Shown piece by piece: positions 43,035 to 52,247 of a DNA stretch of 64,000 nucleotides. A model generated the notes under the pieces. That model was not told where the DNA came from. It did not search any database and saw only the letters and a list, made by a program, of their open reading frames with translations. The DNA is from Phyllobacterium sp. YR531 (GTDB lineage: Bacteria > Pseudomonadota > Alphaproteobacteria > Rhizobiales > Rhizobiaceae). The position numbers were made by a program, and so were the translations under genes. The stretch covers positions 310,001-374,000 of the forward strand of contig NZ_AKIZ01000022.1 in assembly GCF_000282595.1 (NCBI RefSeq), written 5' to 3'. Positions within the stretch are counted from its first letter, which is position 1, and each line of letters starts with the position of its first letter.

Positions 43035-43526
43035 ATGCTCGACAAGACCATAGCCTATGCCACAGTAACAGCTGAACGCCGCATTAGAGCACATGTCAAC
43101 AATGTGTTTGCGGCCTGGGCAGATAAGGACGCCATTATGCAATGGAGTGCCCCGGGCGAAGCGTGGGAAATGTCCTATGATGAGTTCGATTTCCGGACAG
43201 GACATACGGATATCTGCACCTTCGGAGTAACCGGCACAGTGCCTTACATTAACACCGTTCGATATGAAGACATTCGAACCGATGAGCGTATCGTTTACAC
43301 CGCGACGATCTCGCATGCCGGTGCACTGATCTTTGTTGGAACCGTGATCATCACACTTAACGACAAAGGTCATGAAACGCTGTTGCAATTTACTGAATCA
43401 GGCTTTTACTTCGATGGCGCTGATACGCCGGAGGGACACGAGGCCGGATGGGAAGCGATGCTTGATGGCCTCGCGGCTTATGTTGAACTTAAAGCGGGCG
43501 CAACGCGTCAAATGGAGAGGGTTTAA
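43035..43526 (+). CDS. SRPBCC/AHSA1 domain protein
   Basis: A 163-residue START-like protein with VTAERRIRAHVNNVFAAWAD at the beginning and FTESGFYFDG...GHEAGWEAMLDGLAAYV at the end, the AHSA1 (activator of Hsp90 homologue-like) pattern common in small bacterial lipid- or aromatic-binding proteins. AAGGAGGA (43023-43030) stands before it; ATG at 43035 is preferred over GTG at 43032 because of spacing. It is followed two bases later by a GST-like gene and is divergent from the GlxA-type regulator. No reaction can be predicted. Confidence 0.82.
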   Translation: MLDKTIAYATVTAERRIRAHVNNVFAAWADKDAIMQWSAPGEAWEMSYDEFDFRTGHTDICTFGVTGTVPYINTVRYEDIRTDERIVYTATISHAGALIFVGTVIITLNDKGHETLLQFTESGFYFDGADTPEGHEAGWEAMLDGLAAYVELKAGATRQMERV

Positions 43527-43528
43527 TA

Positions 43529-44113
43529 ATGAGGTATTTCTATTCTCCCGACACCTGTGCTTTAGCCGGGCATATCGCCCTTGCCGAAGCAGGTCATGAA
43601 CCGGAACTTATCAAGGTCGATGTTTTCACCAGAACGATCAATGAGCCCGGGGACTACAATAACGTAAATCCCAAGGGTTATGTGCCTTTGCTGGAGTTTG
43701 ACGACGGCAGGAAACTTACAGAGAACGTTGCAATCCTTCGTTGGATTTCTAAAAATTCAGAACGCTTCTCAAAATCGCCACCGGACGATGACAGGCTTAC
43801 GGAAACGTTGGCTTTCATATCGAGTGAAATTCAAAAGCCGTTTGTCTTTTCCTTTTTTCTACCCGGCGATGAAGCGAAAAAAGACTTGAGTGAAATGGTC
43901 GCCGGACGGTTTGCCTATCTTACCCAAGTGCATGACAAAAAATTCCTGTTGGGCAATGACTTTAGTGTGGCTGACGCGTTTCTCTATGTGATGCTCCGCT
44001 GGGCCCGCATGGTGAACATGGAGGTGTCGACTCGGCTTCTGGAGTATCGGGACACAATTGAGCAATTGCCCTCGGTACAGCGGGCATTGCAGGAAGAAGG
44101 ATTGGCTACCTGA
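43529..44113 (+). CDS. Glutathione S-transferase-like protein
   Basis: A 194-residue GST fold protein: the thioredoxin-like N-terminus begins RYFYSPDTCALAGHIALAEAG with a Ser/Cys pair in the beta-class position (SPDTCALA), followed by KGYVPLLEFDDG and TENVAILRWI. The C-terminal helical domain has FLLGNDFSVADAFLYVML. It likely conjugates or reduces electrophiles with glutathione. It starts two bases after the SRPBCC gene, so the two act together. Confidence 0.85.
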   Translation: MRYFYSPDTCALAGHIALAEAGHEPELIKVDVFTRTINEPGDYNNVNPKGYVPLLEFDDGRKLTENVAILRWISKNSERFSKSPPDDDRLTETLAFISSEIQKPFVFSFFLPGDEAKKDLSEMVAGRFAYLTQVHDKKFLLGNDFSVADAFLYVMLRWARMVNMEVSTRLLEYRDTIEQLPSVQRALQEEGLAT

Positions 44114-44405
44114 TGAGATCGTGGTTCCGGCCTCTCTAAAACCCGATATGAGAGGTCAGGCCATAGTTCACAGAAGTTTCATCAGAATTCTTTTCAATAG
44201 CTGACGATTTTGTGGATGATATCTATCATAGGCAAAATCGTCGGTTTTGTCGGGTAAAACCTTAACCAATCAGGTGTTTTGATTGCGGGCAAAGATGATA
44301 TGAAACTCTTGTTGGCATTTGAACGTTTGTTTTTTTGTCCCGCTGACGAGGTTTCAAATACCGGGTGTTAAACCGGCTACGGGTTATGTGCGTGTTGAGA
44401 ATGAA

Positions 44406-45491
44406 ATGGATCTAAGCATACTGGCAACGGGGATTGTGCGGATACTCGGGGTAACCGCGCTCGTCATCCTTTCCTATTCGATAGTCATTCGCAATTTTCC
44501 GAAAGGTTGGAAAAAGGGCGCGGCGGTTGGCGTGCTTTTCGCTGTCGGTGCTATTTTGTCGATGAACGATCCGGTAACAATAGCGCCGGGCGTGTTCTTC
44601 GATGGACGCACAGCGCTGCTGGCGATTGTCTATCCTTACGGCGGACCAATCGGGACAGTGATCGCCGCAGTTTTGATAGCGGGTTATCGCATATGGCTTG
44701 GCGGAATTGGTGCAGTGCCCGGTCTGGCTTCAATCACGCTCCTCTGCATCATCAGCTATGCAATGACCCGTATTCCGGTCAGAAAGATTCCAATCGGCAT
44801 TGGGCGCTCTGTATTGACCGGACTTGCTGCCTCCATTTCGATAGTTTCGGTTCTTCTGCTGCCCGAGCAGGTCGTGGAAACAATTATCGGACCACCTTTG
44901 ATCGCGATCGTCGTGGCCAATATCCTCAATGTCGTCATCATCGTCGACTTCTTGGAGAGGGAAAAATCCCGCTTGAGAATAATTCGCGCCTTGGAGCACG
45001 AAGCTTCGGTTGACCCCTTGACCAAACTGCAAAACCGCCGGGCATTCGATAAAGCAGCGCTCAGGGCAATGAATGATAACCGCGCAAACTCGACCCATTG
45101 TTCGCTGATAATGATCGATATCGACCATTTTAAAACCATCAATGACAGGCTGGGGCATTATACGGGCGATACGGTACTGGCCGATGTTGCTGCTATAATC
45201 CAGAAGAATGTACGACTTACCGACGTCGTCGTGCGCTATGGCGGCGAGGAAATATTGCTCTTGCTCACTGATACAGAACAGGACGTTGCCAATGAACTGG
45301 CGGAACGTGTGAGAAGCGAGATTGAAAACACGGACTTCCTCACTGGGCAGGAAAGCGTTCACGTGACCGTAAGCGCGGGTGTAGCCAGTCTCGGTGATAA
45401 ATATGCAAGTATGGAAGCCTTGCTCAAGGCTGCCGACAAGGCGCTCTACCACGCAAAATTGAGTGGCCGAAATCGCGTGGAAGTAGCTTGA
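44406..45491 (+). CDS. Membrane diguanylate cyclase (5TM-LYT sensor plus GGDEF)
   Basis: A 361-residue protein. The N-terminal half has five to six hydrophobic segments with DPVTIAPGVFFDGRTALLAI and GGPIGTVIAAVLIAGYR, typical for the 5TMR-LYT sensor. The C-terminal 170 residues form a GGDEF domain: DPLTKLQNRRAFD, MIDIDHFKTINDRLGH, and the active-site sequence RYGGEEILLLL (GGEEI, an active-type variant). It makes cyclic di-GMP at the inner membrane. No RxxD inhibitory site is found in the usual place five residues before GGEEI (VRLTDVVVRYGGEE has RLTD, which fits an I-site). Start ATG 44406 gives the normal length; the frame is open from 44319. It is not linked to neighbours. Confidence 0.85.
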   Translation: MDLSILATGIVRILGVTALVILSYSIVIRNFPKGWKKGAAVGVLFAVGAILSMNDPVTIAPGVFFDGRTALLAIVYPYGGPIGTVIAAVLIAGYRIWLGGIGAVPGLASITLLCIISYAMTRIPVRKIPIGIGRSVLTGLAASISIVSVLLLPEQVVETIIGPPLIAIVVANILNVVIIVDFLEREKSRLRIIRALEHEASVDPLTKLQNRRAFDKAALRAMNDNRANSTHCSLIMIDIDHFKTINDRLGHYTGDTVLADVAAIIQKNVRLTDVVVRYGGEEILLLLTDTEQDVANELAERVRSEIENTDFLTGQESVHVTVSAGVASLGDKYASMEALLKAADKALYHAKLSGRNRVEVA

Positions 45492-45502
45492 GCGAAAGGG
45501 CT

Positions 45503-46276
45503 CTAAATGCCCTCACCATGCGTGTGCCCTTCATGGGTCAATGTTGCGATGAAACGCTTGGTGCGCTCCTGCTTCGGCTGAGTGAAGATATCACGCGAAG
45601 AGCCCGTTTCAACGATAACCCCGCCATCAAGTACGATCACTTCATTCGCAATGCGCGACGCCAGGCGCAAATCATGCGTGGCCATGACCATCGTCGTGCC
45701 TTCCCGTGCCAATTGGGCCAGCACGTCGACCACTTCACCGGATAGCTCAGGGTCAAGGGCTGAGGTTGGTTCGTCACAAAGAAGCACTTTCGGCGATGGC
45801 GCCAAAGCGCGGGCAATTGCCACGCGCTGTTGCTGTCCACCGGAAAGCGTTGAGGGCCAGACCTCGGCTTTATGAGCAAGGCCGACTTTTTCCAGAAGAG
45901 CTGTTGCGCGCTCCCTCGCTTTTTCCTTTGGCCATTTGAGAACGGTTGTCAGCCCCTCGGTGACGTTTTCGATAACTGTCCGGTGAGGAAAAAGCTGGAA
46001 GTTTTGAAACACCATCCCCGTATGACGCCGCAACAGTTGAATTTGCTTCATGGCAGGTCTGCTGCCCGCCTGGAATTCGAGTCGGTCTCCCGCAATTTCA
46101 ACACTGCCTGCGGTGGGTATTTCGAGAAGATTGATGCAGCGGAGCAAGGTGCTTTTGCCACCTCCCGATGGGCCGACGAGCGCCATTACTGCGCCTTCCG
46201 CAACATCTAAAGAAACGCTCTTGAGGACCTGAAGGTCGCCGAAGTTCTTTTCGATGTTCTTCAGTTGAATCATCAT
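45503..46276 (-). CDS. Amino-acid (cystine-type) ABC transporter ATP-binding protein
   Basis: A 257-residue GlnQ/TcyN-type ATPase: Walker A GPSGGGKST, Q-loop FQNFQLFPH, signature LSGGQQQRVAIARAL, Walker B LLCDEPTSALDPE. It is the last gene of a three-gene operon and overlaps the permease by four bases. The tail carries THEGHTHGEG, a His-rich end of unknown meaning. Confidence 0.88.
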   Translation of the reverse strand: MMIQLKNIEKNFGDLQVLKSVSLDVAEGAVMALVGPSGGGKSTLLRCINLLEIPTAGSVEIAGDRLEFQAGSRPAMKQIQLLRRHTGMVFQNFQLFPHRTVIENVTEGLTTVLKWPKEKARERATALLEKVGLAHKAEVWPSTLSGGQQQRVAIARALAPSPKVLLCDEPTSALDPELSGEVVDVLAQLAREGTTMVMATHDLRLASRIANEVIVLDGGVIVETGSSRDIFTQPKQERTKRFIATLTHEGHTHGEGI

Positions 46277-46953
46277 GACCGGGCCTCCAGAAAGCCACCA
46301 TAGCGATTGAGACGCGTTTCCAGCCTCGCCTGTAGCGATGAGAGTACGGAACTCAGGATCAGATAGATGATTGCAGCTTCTATATAGAGAATAAGAGGCT
46401 CATAGGTGGTAGCCACGATCCTCTGTGCCGCTTGGAAAAGCTCGGGCACGGTAATTGCGGCAGCGAGAGACGTGTCCTTCACGAGCGATATAAACGTATT
46501 CGACAAGGGTGGCACGGCAACGCGGGCAGCTTGTGGCAGGATCGTTCGCCGCATGGCTTGCGACCAGTTCATGCCAATCGAATAGGCCGCTTCCCACTGT
46601 CCCTTTGGGACGGAGGAAATGACGGCGCGAAGAATTTCTGAGGTATATGCGCCAATGTTCAACGTGAAGCCGATCAATGCAGCGGTAAAGGCATCCAGAA
46701 CGATCCCACCACTTGGCAGACCGTAAAAGATCAGGAAGAGCTGGACCAGAAGCGGGGTGCCGCGAATGATCCAGACGTAGAACTTGACGATGGCTGCAAA
46801 AGGCGCCGGCGCAAAAAGCCGGACAAGCGCGGCGATAAGACCCACAGTCAGCCCGAGCACGAAGGACAAAAGCGTCAGTGGAATAGTGAAGATCAAGCCG
46901 GCCCATAACAGCGACGGCAAAGATTCAAGCATCAAATTCAGCCAACCGGGCAC
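46273..46953 (-). CDS. Amino-acid (cystine-type) ABC transporter permease
   Basis: A permease of about 226 residues of the HisM/TcyL family with LLWAGLIFTIPLTLLSFVLG, RGTPLLVQLFLIFYGLP and the EAA loop PKGQWEAAYSIGM. The GTG at 46953 (PGWLNL) is preferred because GGGGAGAG lies just upstream and because the region further upstream is occupied by a stem-loop; an open frame reaches 46992. It transports an amino acid across the inner membrane with the flanking ATPase and binding protein. Confidence 0.86.
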   Translation of the reverse strand: MPGWLNLMLESLPSLLWAGLIFTIPLTLLSFVLGLTVGLIAALVRLFAPAPFAAIVKFYVWIIRGTPLLVQLFLIFYGLPSGGIVLDAFTAALIGFTLNIGAYTSEILRAVISSVPKGQWEAAYSIGMNWSQAMRRTILPQAARVAVPPLSNTFISLVKDTSLAAAITVPELFQAAQRIVATTYEPLILYIEAAIIYLILSSVLSSLQARLETRLNRYGGFLEARS

Positions 46954-46979
46954 GGACCTGCTCTCCCCTGAAAAACAAA

Positions 46980-47001
46980 GGCAGGGGAACAAACCCCTGC
47001 C
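46980..47001 (-). terminator. Attenuator-like stem-loop between binding-protein and permease genes
   Basis: GGCAGGGG (46980-46987) and CCCCTGCC (46994-47001) form an eight-base-pair stem in the gap between the binding-protein gene and the permease gene. It would lower permease expression or stabilise the binding-protein message. On the minus strand the bases beyond it are TTTGTTTTTCAGG, so it can act as a partial intrinsic terminator. Confidence 0.65.
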
Positions 47002-47038
47002 CTGTTAGAGCGTAAATTTCGTTCGCCGTAAACGATGA

Positions 47039-47809
47039 TTACTTGGAAACGTCCTGACCGAAATATTTGTCGGCAATCTGTTTGTAAGTGCCATCCGCCT
47101 TGATTTTCTCAAGCGATTTGTTGATTTGCGCCAGCAATTCAGGCTCGCCCTTGCGGATGATGATGCCCGAGAAGTCTGCATCCTTCTGCTCAGCTGCAAT
47201 TTTTACATTGGCATCCGGCTTGTGCTTCTTGAAATCGAGGAAGGAAAGACTGTCATTGACGGTGGCGTCTGCACGGCCACTGAGCAAAAGCTGAATGGAC
47301 TGGTCAAAACCATCTGTGCCAACGAGCTCTGCACCATTGCTCTGGGCAATCTTGCCAAAGTTGCTGGAAAGCGACTGAGCGGATTTCTTGCCCTTCAGGT
47401 CAGCAAAGTCTTTGATTTCTTCATTGTCACTCTTCACGATCAGCACTGCCTTGGAGGCGATGTAAGGCTCAGAGAAGTCATACTTTGCCTTGCGGGCTTC
47501 AGTAATTCCGACCTGATTAATAACCGTATCGTAGCGTTTTGCGTCAAGACCGGCAATCAAACCGTCCCACTTGCCTTCGAGGAACTCGGCCTTAACACCA
47601 AGGTCCTTGGCGATGGCCTCGCCAATCTCCACGTCGAAGCCTACAAGTTTGCCGGCGGCGTCATGATAGGTGAATGGCGCATAGGTGCCTTCGGTACCGA
47701 TCTTGAGAACGCCTGCCGATTTGATTTCTTCAAGGTTCGACCCTGCCAGTGCGTGTGCAGGTGCTATTGCGAGGGCGCCTACGACAACGATTGATTTCAG
47801 CCAGTTCAT
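47039..47809 (-). CDS. Amino-acid (cystine-type) ABC transporter binding protein
   Basis: A 256-residue SBP_bac_3 protein: signal peptide (about 1-22, APAHALA-GS), then VLKIGTEGTYAPFTYHDAAGKLVGFDVEIG, LEGKWDGLIAGLDAKRYDTVINQVGIT and the terminal ADGTYKQIADKYFGQDVS. This fits FliY/TcyA-like cystine or diaminopimelate binders. First gene of the operon; its separate position from the permease-ATPase fusion system shows a second, ordinary amino-acid importer in the same neighbourhood. Confidence 0.88.
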   Translation of the reverse strand: MNWLKSIVVVGALAIAPAHALAGSNLEEIKSAGVLKIGTEGTYAPFTYHDAAGKLVGFDVEIGEAIAKDLGVKAEFLEGKWDGLIAGLDAKRYDTVINQVGITEARKAKYDFSEPYIASKAVLIVKSDNEEIKDFADLKGKKSAQSLSSNFGKIAQSNGAELVGTDGFDQSIQLLLSGRADATVNDSLSFLDFKKHKPDANVKIAAEQKDADFSGIIIRKGEPELLAQINKSLEKIKADGTYKQIADKYFGQDVSK

Positions 47810-48006
47810 TTTGTTTCCATCCGATTTCTATGCCATGCGTTTGTTGTACGCATTTAGGCTAATGATTGGAAAATGTCACTTTCGAGATCGCCTGTATAGG
47901 CATTCATGCGTCTTGATTTCAACTTTATGCGAAACTGATACCACATTTTAGGTGATATCAGGAATATTATTTCTGCCCATGAAGTCGTTAGAACGAGGAA
48001 GTTCTT

Positions 48007-49077
48007 TTAAACAATACGCAGACCCGTAGTACCGTGGAAAAGGTGGGCATCTGCGGCCTTGATGCCAAGACCAATTGTATCTCCCGGCCCCCGATCTGTT
48101 CTGCCCATTGCGAATATGCAAGTCTGATGACCAGAAAGTTTCGTATAGAATTGTGTCGATAGCCCCAGTGGCTCGATCACTTCTATCTGTGCCTTCAGGC
48201 CGTTACCGCCGCCTACCTCGATGTTTTCCGGACGAATTCCAATAGTCACCCGTTCGCTGTCTTCGACTTTCAATTCAGGCAGCAAATCAATGGTCTGGCC
48301 GTCACTCAGTTCAGCCCAGGCTTTATCGCCTTGGCGACGCACAACAGCCGGCAGGAAATTCATACCCGGAGAGCCGATGAACCCGGCTACGAAAATATTG
48401 GCTGGGTGGTCATACAATTCCAGTGGAGTTCCGACTTGCTGGATGACACCGTCATGCATGACGACTATCCGGTCAGCCATGGTCATTGCTTCGATCTGAT
48501 CATGGGTTACATAGACCGAAGTCGTTTTCAATTGCTGGTGCAAAGCCTTGATTTCGGTGCGCATATGGACGCGAAGCTTTGCATCGAGATTGGATAGTGG
48601 CTCATCAAAAAGAAACACTTTGGGATCGCGCACAATGGCTCGGCCCATGGCAACACGCTGGCGCTGGCCGCCGGAAAGCTGGCGCGGAAGACGCTGTAAA
48701 AGCACGTCCAGCCCCAGCCGTTTGGCCGCACTGCTGACACGATCCAAAACCAGTTCCTTGGCGGTCTTCCGCAGCATCAGGCTGAAGCCCATGTTCGAAC
48801 CAACATCCATATGCGGATAGAGCGCATAGGATTGAAACACCATTGCAATGTCGCGATCCTTTGGTGCAACGTCATTGACGACGCGGTCACCGATTTTGAT
48901 CTCCCCTGCAGAGATTTCTTCAAGCCCGGCAATCATGCGCAGCAGGGTTGATTTTCCGCAGCCGGACGGGCCGACGAGCACGACAAACTCGCCATCGGGA
49001 ATATCAAGATCGACAGCCGAGAGCACATTCATCGCTCCATAACTTTTCTGAACGTTGGTAATTGTGACAGAAGCCAT
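48007..49077 (-). CDS. CUT1 sugar ABC transporter ATP-binding protein (MalK/UgpC type)
   Basis: A 356-residue ATPase: Walker A GPSGCGKST, signature LSGGQRQRVAMGRAI, Walker B VFLFDEPLSNLDAKL and a C-terminal TOBE/MalK regulatory domain (GIRPENIEVGGGNGL). It powers uptake of a sugar or glycerol-phosphate-like solute. Last gene of the operon that begins with a GntR regulator at about 54.2 kb; it follows the MalG-type permease by 15 bases. Confidence 0.9.
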   Translation of the reverse strand: MASVTITNVQKSYGAMNVLSAVDLDIPDGEFVVLVGPSGCGKSTLLRMIAGLEEISAGEIKIGDRVVNDVAPKDRDIAMVFQSYALYPHMDVGSNMGFSLMLRKTAKELVLDRVSSAAKRLGLDVLLQRLPRQLSGGQRQRVAMGRAIVRDPKVFLFDEPLSNLDAKLRVHMRTEIKALHQQLKTTSVYVTHDQIEAMTMADRIVVMHDGVIQQVGTPLELYDHPANIFVAGFIGSPGMNFLPAVVRRQGDKAWAELSDGQTIDLLPELKVEDSERVTIGIRPENIEVGGGNGLKAQIEVIEPLGLSTQFYTKLSGHQTCIFAMGRTDRGPGDTIGLGIKAADAHLFHGTTGLRIV

Positions 49078-49092
49078 ATCGTTAAGTCCCTA

Positions 49093-49941
49093 TTAGCCCT
49101 TCACCGCACCGGCCGTGAGGCCTGTGACGAGGTATCGTTGCAGGAAGGCGAAGAAGATACATGCGGGTATTAAAGCGAGCACCGAAGCAGCCATCATCTG
49201 ACCCCAGTCCACCGCGAACTTGCCGATGAATGTGAGCAGGCCCACGGCAAAGGTTTTCTGGCTGTCACTGCTGATAAGCATCAATGCGAAGAGCAACTCG
49301 CTCCATGCGGCAGTGAAAACGAACCCTAATGTGGCACCCATGCCCGGCAAGGTGAGAGGAATGATGACGCGGCGCAAAGCCTGACTGCGGTTGCAGCCAT
49401 CGATCATCGCTGCTTCTTCCAGATCTTTTGGAATGCCATCGAAGAATGACTGCATCAGGAATGTTGCGAAGGCGATGTTGAAGGCTGTGTAAATGATGAT
49501 GAGACCGGTCAGGCTATTCGTGAGCCCAAGTTGGCCCATAATGCGATAGATGGGTGGAATGACCATGACCAATGGAAAGGTTTGCGTCAGAAGCAGCGTA
49601 ACAGCCACAGTTGTTTTGCCGCGGAAAGAGAAGCGTGACATGGCATAGCCGGCTGCCGAGGCAATGATTGTAACAAGCACTGCAGTAATGACAGAGACGA
49701 TTACGCTGTTGACGAAATAGCGCGGAAAATCCGTAGCGCGCAAAACAGTCGTGTAATTCTCCCATGTTGCCGAAGAGGGCCAAAGTGTTATGCCTTCGGA
49801 ATAGAGAAGAGACTGCGGGGTAACCGAAATTTTAAGCGTCCAGAACAGTGGAAAGAGTGCAAAGATCACATAGGCAGCGACCGCACCATAAAGACCTATT
49901 CCGCCAAGAATCTTGGCTTTGCGTGAGCGACCGGCGATCAT
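49093..49941 (-). CDS. CUT1 ABC transporter permease (MalG type)
   Basis: A 282-residue permease with six membrane segments and the EAA loop DGIPKDLEEAAMIDGCNRSQALRRVIIPLT-like region (EEAAMIDG). It pairs with the MalF-type permease; the two genes overlap by one base (ATGA-type junction at 49941). Substrate is probably a sugar or sugar derivative. Confidence 0.89.
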   Translation of the reverse strand: MIAGRSRKAKILGGIGLYGAVAAYVIFALFPLFWTLKISVTPQSLLYSEGITLWPSSATWENYTTVLRATDFPRYFVNSVIVSVITAVLVTIIASAAGYAMSRFSFRGKTTVAVTLLLTQTFPLVMVIPPIYRIMGQLGLTNSLTGLIIIYTAFNIAFATFLMQSFFDGIPKDLEEAAMIDGCNRSQALRRVIIPLTLPGMGATLGFVFTAAWSELLFALMLISSDSQKTFAVGLLTFIGKFAVDWGQMMAASVLALIPACIFFAFLQRYLVTGLTAGAVKG

Positions 49942-50873
49942 CAGGAATACCTCACGAGAGATTTGCGGATGCGGATCAAGACGATCGCGTAGAGGATGAG
50001 AAGTGCAAGCAAAAGCACTGCAACGGCGGACGCGTAACCCTTGTCCAGCGTCTTGAAAGCACTGACGTAAATGTAGGTCGCGACGGTATTGGTTGACCCG
50101 GCAGGCCCGCCTTCAGTCATGACGTAGATCAGGTCGGCAAATGTGGCGATCCAGATCGTGCGCAGCATGACCGTAATGGCGATGGTCGGCGCAAGGAACG
50201 GGAGCGTCACTTTCATAAAGCGCTGCCATGGACTTGCGCCATCGATAGCAGCTGCTTCGTGCAACTCTCCCGGAATGGACTTCAAGGCAGCCAGCAACGT
50301 GATGGCGAAGAATGGCACGCCGAACCAGACATTTGCGATGATTGGGCCCCACATTGCGGTAGCTGGATCGGCAAGGATATTGGTGGGTTCGGACTTCAAT
50401 CCCAACGCAACAAGCCAGTGCGGCAATGGACCGACAATGGGATTGAAAAGCCATGCCCATGTGAGACCTGATAGGAAAGATGGCACTGCCCATGGCAGAA
50501 ATACAATCGCCTGAACGATTTTCTTGCCATAGAAATCCCGGTCAAGCAGGAGCGCCAATCCAAGGCCGAGAAAGAACTGCAGGACGAGGCTGGCAACTGT
50601 CCACCACAGCGTATTCATCAATGCCTGACCAAGATTGGCATCGTGTAGAAGCGCCTCATACTGTCCGAGACCGACAAACTCAGACTTGAACGCCGAAAAC
50701 TTGCGGAATGAATAGCTGATACCGAATATCAGCGGGACAACGAGCACAAGCAGAAGCAAAACAAGTGCGGGGCTCAGGTAGAGCCATGGTTCGAAAACAG
50801 TCGCGAAGCGGCGCTTGCCAACTTCCCGGCCATTTCCCTGCGGCAAGCCTGCCGCTGTTGATTGCATGACCAT
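49941..50873 (-). CDS. CUT1 ABC transporter permease (MalF type)
   Basis: A 310-residue permease: a cytoplasmic N-terminus of about 30 residues, then six membrane segments with YLSPALVLLLLVLVVPLIFG and the EAA loop PGELHEAAAIDGASPWQRF. It lies 65 bp after the binding-protein gene with a stem-loop in between. Partner of the MalG-type gene. Confidence 0.89.
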   Translation of the reverse strand: MVMQSTAAGLPQGNGREVGKRRFATVFEPWLYLSPALVLLLLVLVVPLIFGISYSFRKFSAFKSEFVGLGQYEALLHDANLGQALMNTLWWTVASLVLQFFLGLGLALLLDRDFYGKKIVQAIVFLPWAVPSFLSGLTWAWLFNPIVGPLPHWLVALGLKSEPTNILADPATAMWGPIIANVWFGVPFFAITLLAALKSIPGELHEAAAIDGASPWQRFMKVTLPFLAPTIAITVMLRTIWIATFADLIYVMTEGGPAGSTNTVATYIYVSAFKTLDKGYASAVAVLLLALLILYAIVLIRIRKSLVRYS

Positions 50874-50897
50874 GTATAGGGCCCCTCAATAATGGAA

Positions 50898-50924
50898 ATG
50901 CTCCGACACAGTGCGCCGGAGCAT
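50898..50924 (-). terminator. Stem-loop between binding-protein and permease genes
   Basis: ATGCTCCG (50898-50905) and CGGAGCAT (50917-50924) make a perfect eight-base-pair stem with an 11-base loop in the 65-bp gap between the CUT1 binding-protein gene and the MalF-type gene. No T-run follows, so RNA stabilisation or processing is likelier than full termination. Confidence 0.6.
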
Positions 50925-50938
50925 TCATTTAACTCAGA

Positions 50939-52222
50939 TTATTTCTTGTTTTTGGCCATCCAGGCTTGCTGCTGTTCGGTGAGGAAAGCGGCCCATTCGT
51001 CAGCAACAGTTTTTGGGGTTTTCTGTCCCAACAGAACTTCCTGGAAATTCTTGACTGAAACGGAGTCGTAGAAATTGCCAAGGTTTTCCAGATGGGTTGG
51101 CGGCGTAACAAGTTCGAAAGTCTTCGGATCGTTGATTTCTTCAAACCATCCTTTGAAAGCTTCCGCGCCGAAATATGGGTCCTTGTCCGCACCATTATGA
51201 ATAGGCAGGACGCCAACGTTCTTGGCAAACTCGATATTGTCCTCAGGTGAAAGCAAGGTGGCCATCAGCTTCCAGGCATCATCCTTGACTTCCGAATCTG
51301 CGAACATCGCCCAGCCCGCATAGCCCAGTGTTGGATAGGATTTGCCGTTTGGTCCGGTTGGCAAAGGAGCAACGCCGAAGTCTTCCGCCTTCATCTTTTC
51401 AGCAATACCGATGAGCGCATCGGGGTCCTGATCAAGCATTGCGCAGGTTCCGGAATAAAAACCGGTGACAATTTCATTGAATCCCCAGCTTACGCTGTCT
51501 TTTGGGGCGTAACCGTTTTTATAGATATCGGCCAGCATCTGAAGGCCTTTTACAGAGCCTTCTTCGTTGATCGTGGCGGTTCCGTCGGCATTGAAATAAC
51601 CGCCCTTGCCATTCGCAATATTCATGAACATCTGAACGCCATTGAAGCCGCCCGGACCTCCGCGAAGGCAATAACCGTACTTGCCTTGGATTGCAGAAAT
51701 CTTCTTGTTGGCTTCCATGAACTCGTCGAGCGTCTTCGGAGCTTCTTTAAGTCCGGCCTCGGCGAAGAGCTTCTTGTTCCAGAACATGGCGCGAATATAA
51801 TAGCCGTAAGGGATCATATATTGCTTGTTATCGACAACCGAGCCGAACTGCTTGGCGCGATCGCCGAGCGTTCCTGCATCTTTCCACTTGGCGAGATAGG
51901 GCCCAAGATCTTCAAGCTGGGCGTTATTGGCATAAAGGCCCATCCAGCGCTCCGGCATCTCGACAATATCCGGCGTGTCACCAGCCTGAACCATGGTCAG
52001 AAATTTTTCAAAAGCCTGCCCCCATGGAAGCGATACGAGTTCCACCTTGGTGCCAGGGTTGGCCTGTTCGAAGCTCGCAATCTGTTTCTTCAAGAGTTCC
52101 GTACGTGGGGGGCTGGTAATAACCTCCACCATCTTGATTGTCGTGTCGGCAAAGGCTGCCGATACGGTCATGGACAATGCGGCGATCGCACTGGCCAGAA
52201 ATGTTCCCATTTTCTTTTGCAT
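50939..52222 (-). CDS. CUT1 ABC transporter sugar-binding protein
   Basis: A 427-residue SBP_bac_1 protein. Signal peptide residues 1-25 (FLASAIAALSMTVSAAFA-DT), then the fold with ITSPPRTELLKKQIASFEQANPGTKVEL, QAGDTPDIVEMPERW and MIPYGYYIRAMFWNKKLFAEAG. The ATG at 52222 (MQKKMGTF) after GGAGC is used; the frame is open into the lyase gene. It is 25 bases behind the PLP lyase gene, in one transcript. Ligand: a saccharide or glycoside. Confidence 0.89.
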   Translation of the reverse strand: MQKKMGTFLASAIAALSMTVSAAFADTTIKMVEVITSPPRTELLKKQIASFEQANPGTKVELVSLPWGQAFEKFLTMVQAGDTPDIVEMPERWMGLYANNAQLEDLGPYLAKWKDAGTLGDRAKQFGSVVDNKQYMIPYGYYIRAMFWNKKLFAEAGLKEAPKTLDEFMEANKKISAIQGKYGYCLRGGPGGFNGVQMFMNIANGKGGYFNADGTATINEEGSVKGLQMLADIYKNGYAPKDSVSWGFNEIVTGFYSGTCAMLDQDPDALIGIAEKMKAEDFGVAPLPTGPNGKSYPTLGYAGWAMFADSEVKDDAWKLMATLLSPEDNIEFAKNVGVLPIHNGADKDPYFGAEAFKGWFEEINDPKTFELVTPPTHLENLGNFYDSVSVKNFQEVLLGQKTPKTVADEWAAFLTEQQQAWMAKNKK

Positions 52223-52247
52223 TTTATGCTCCCATTTTGTTTTAAGT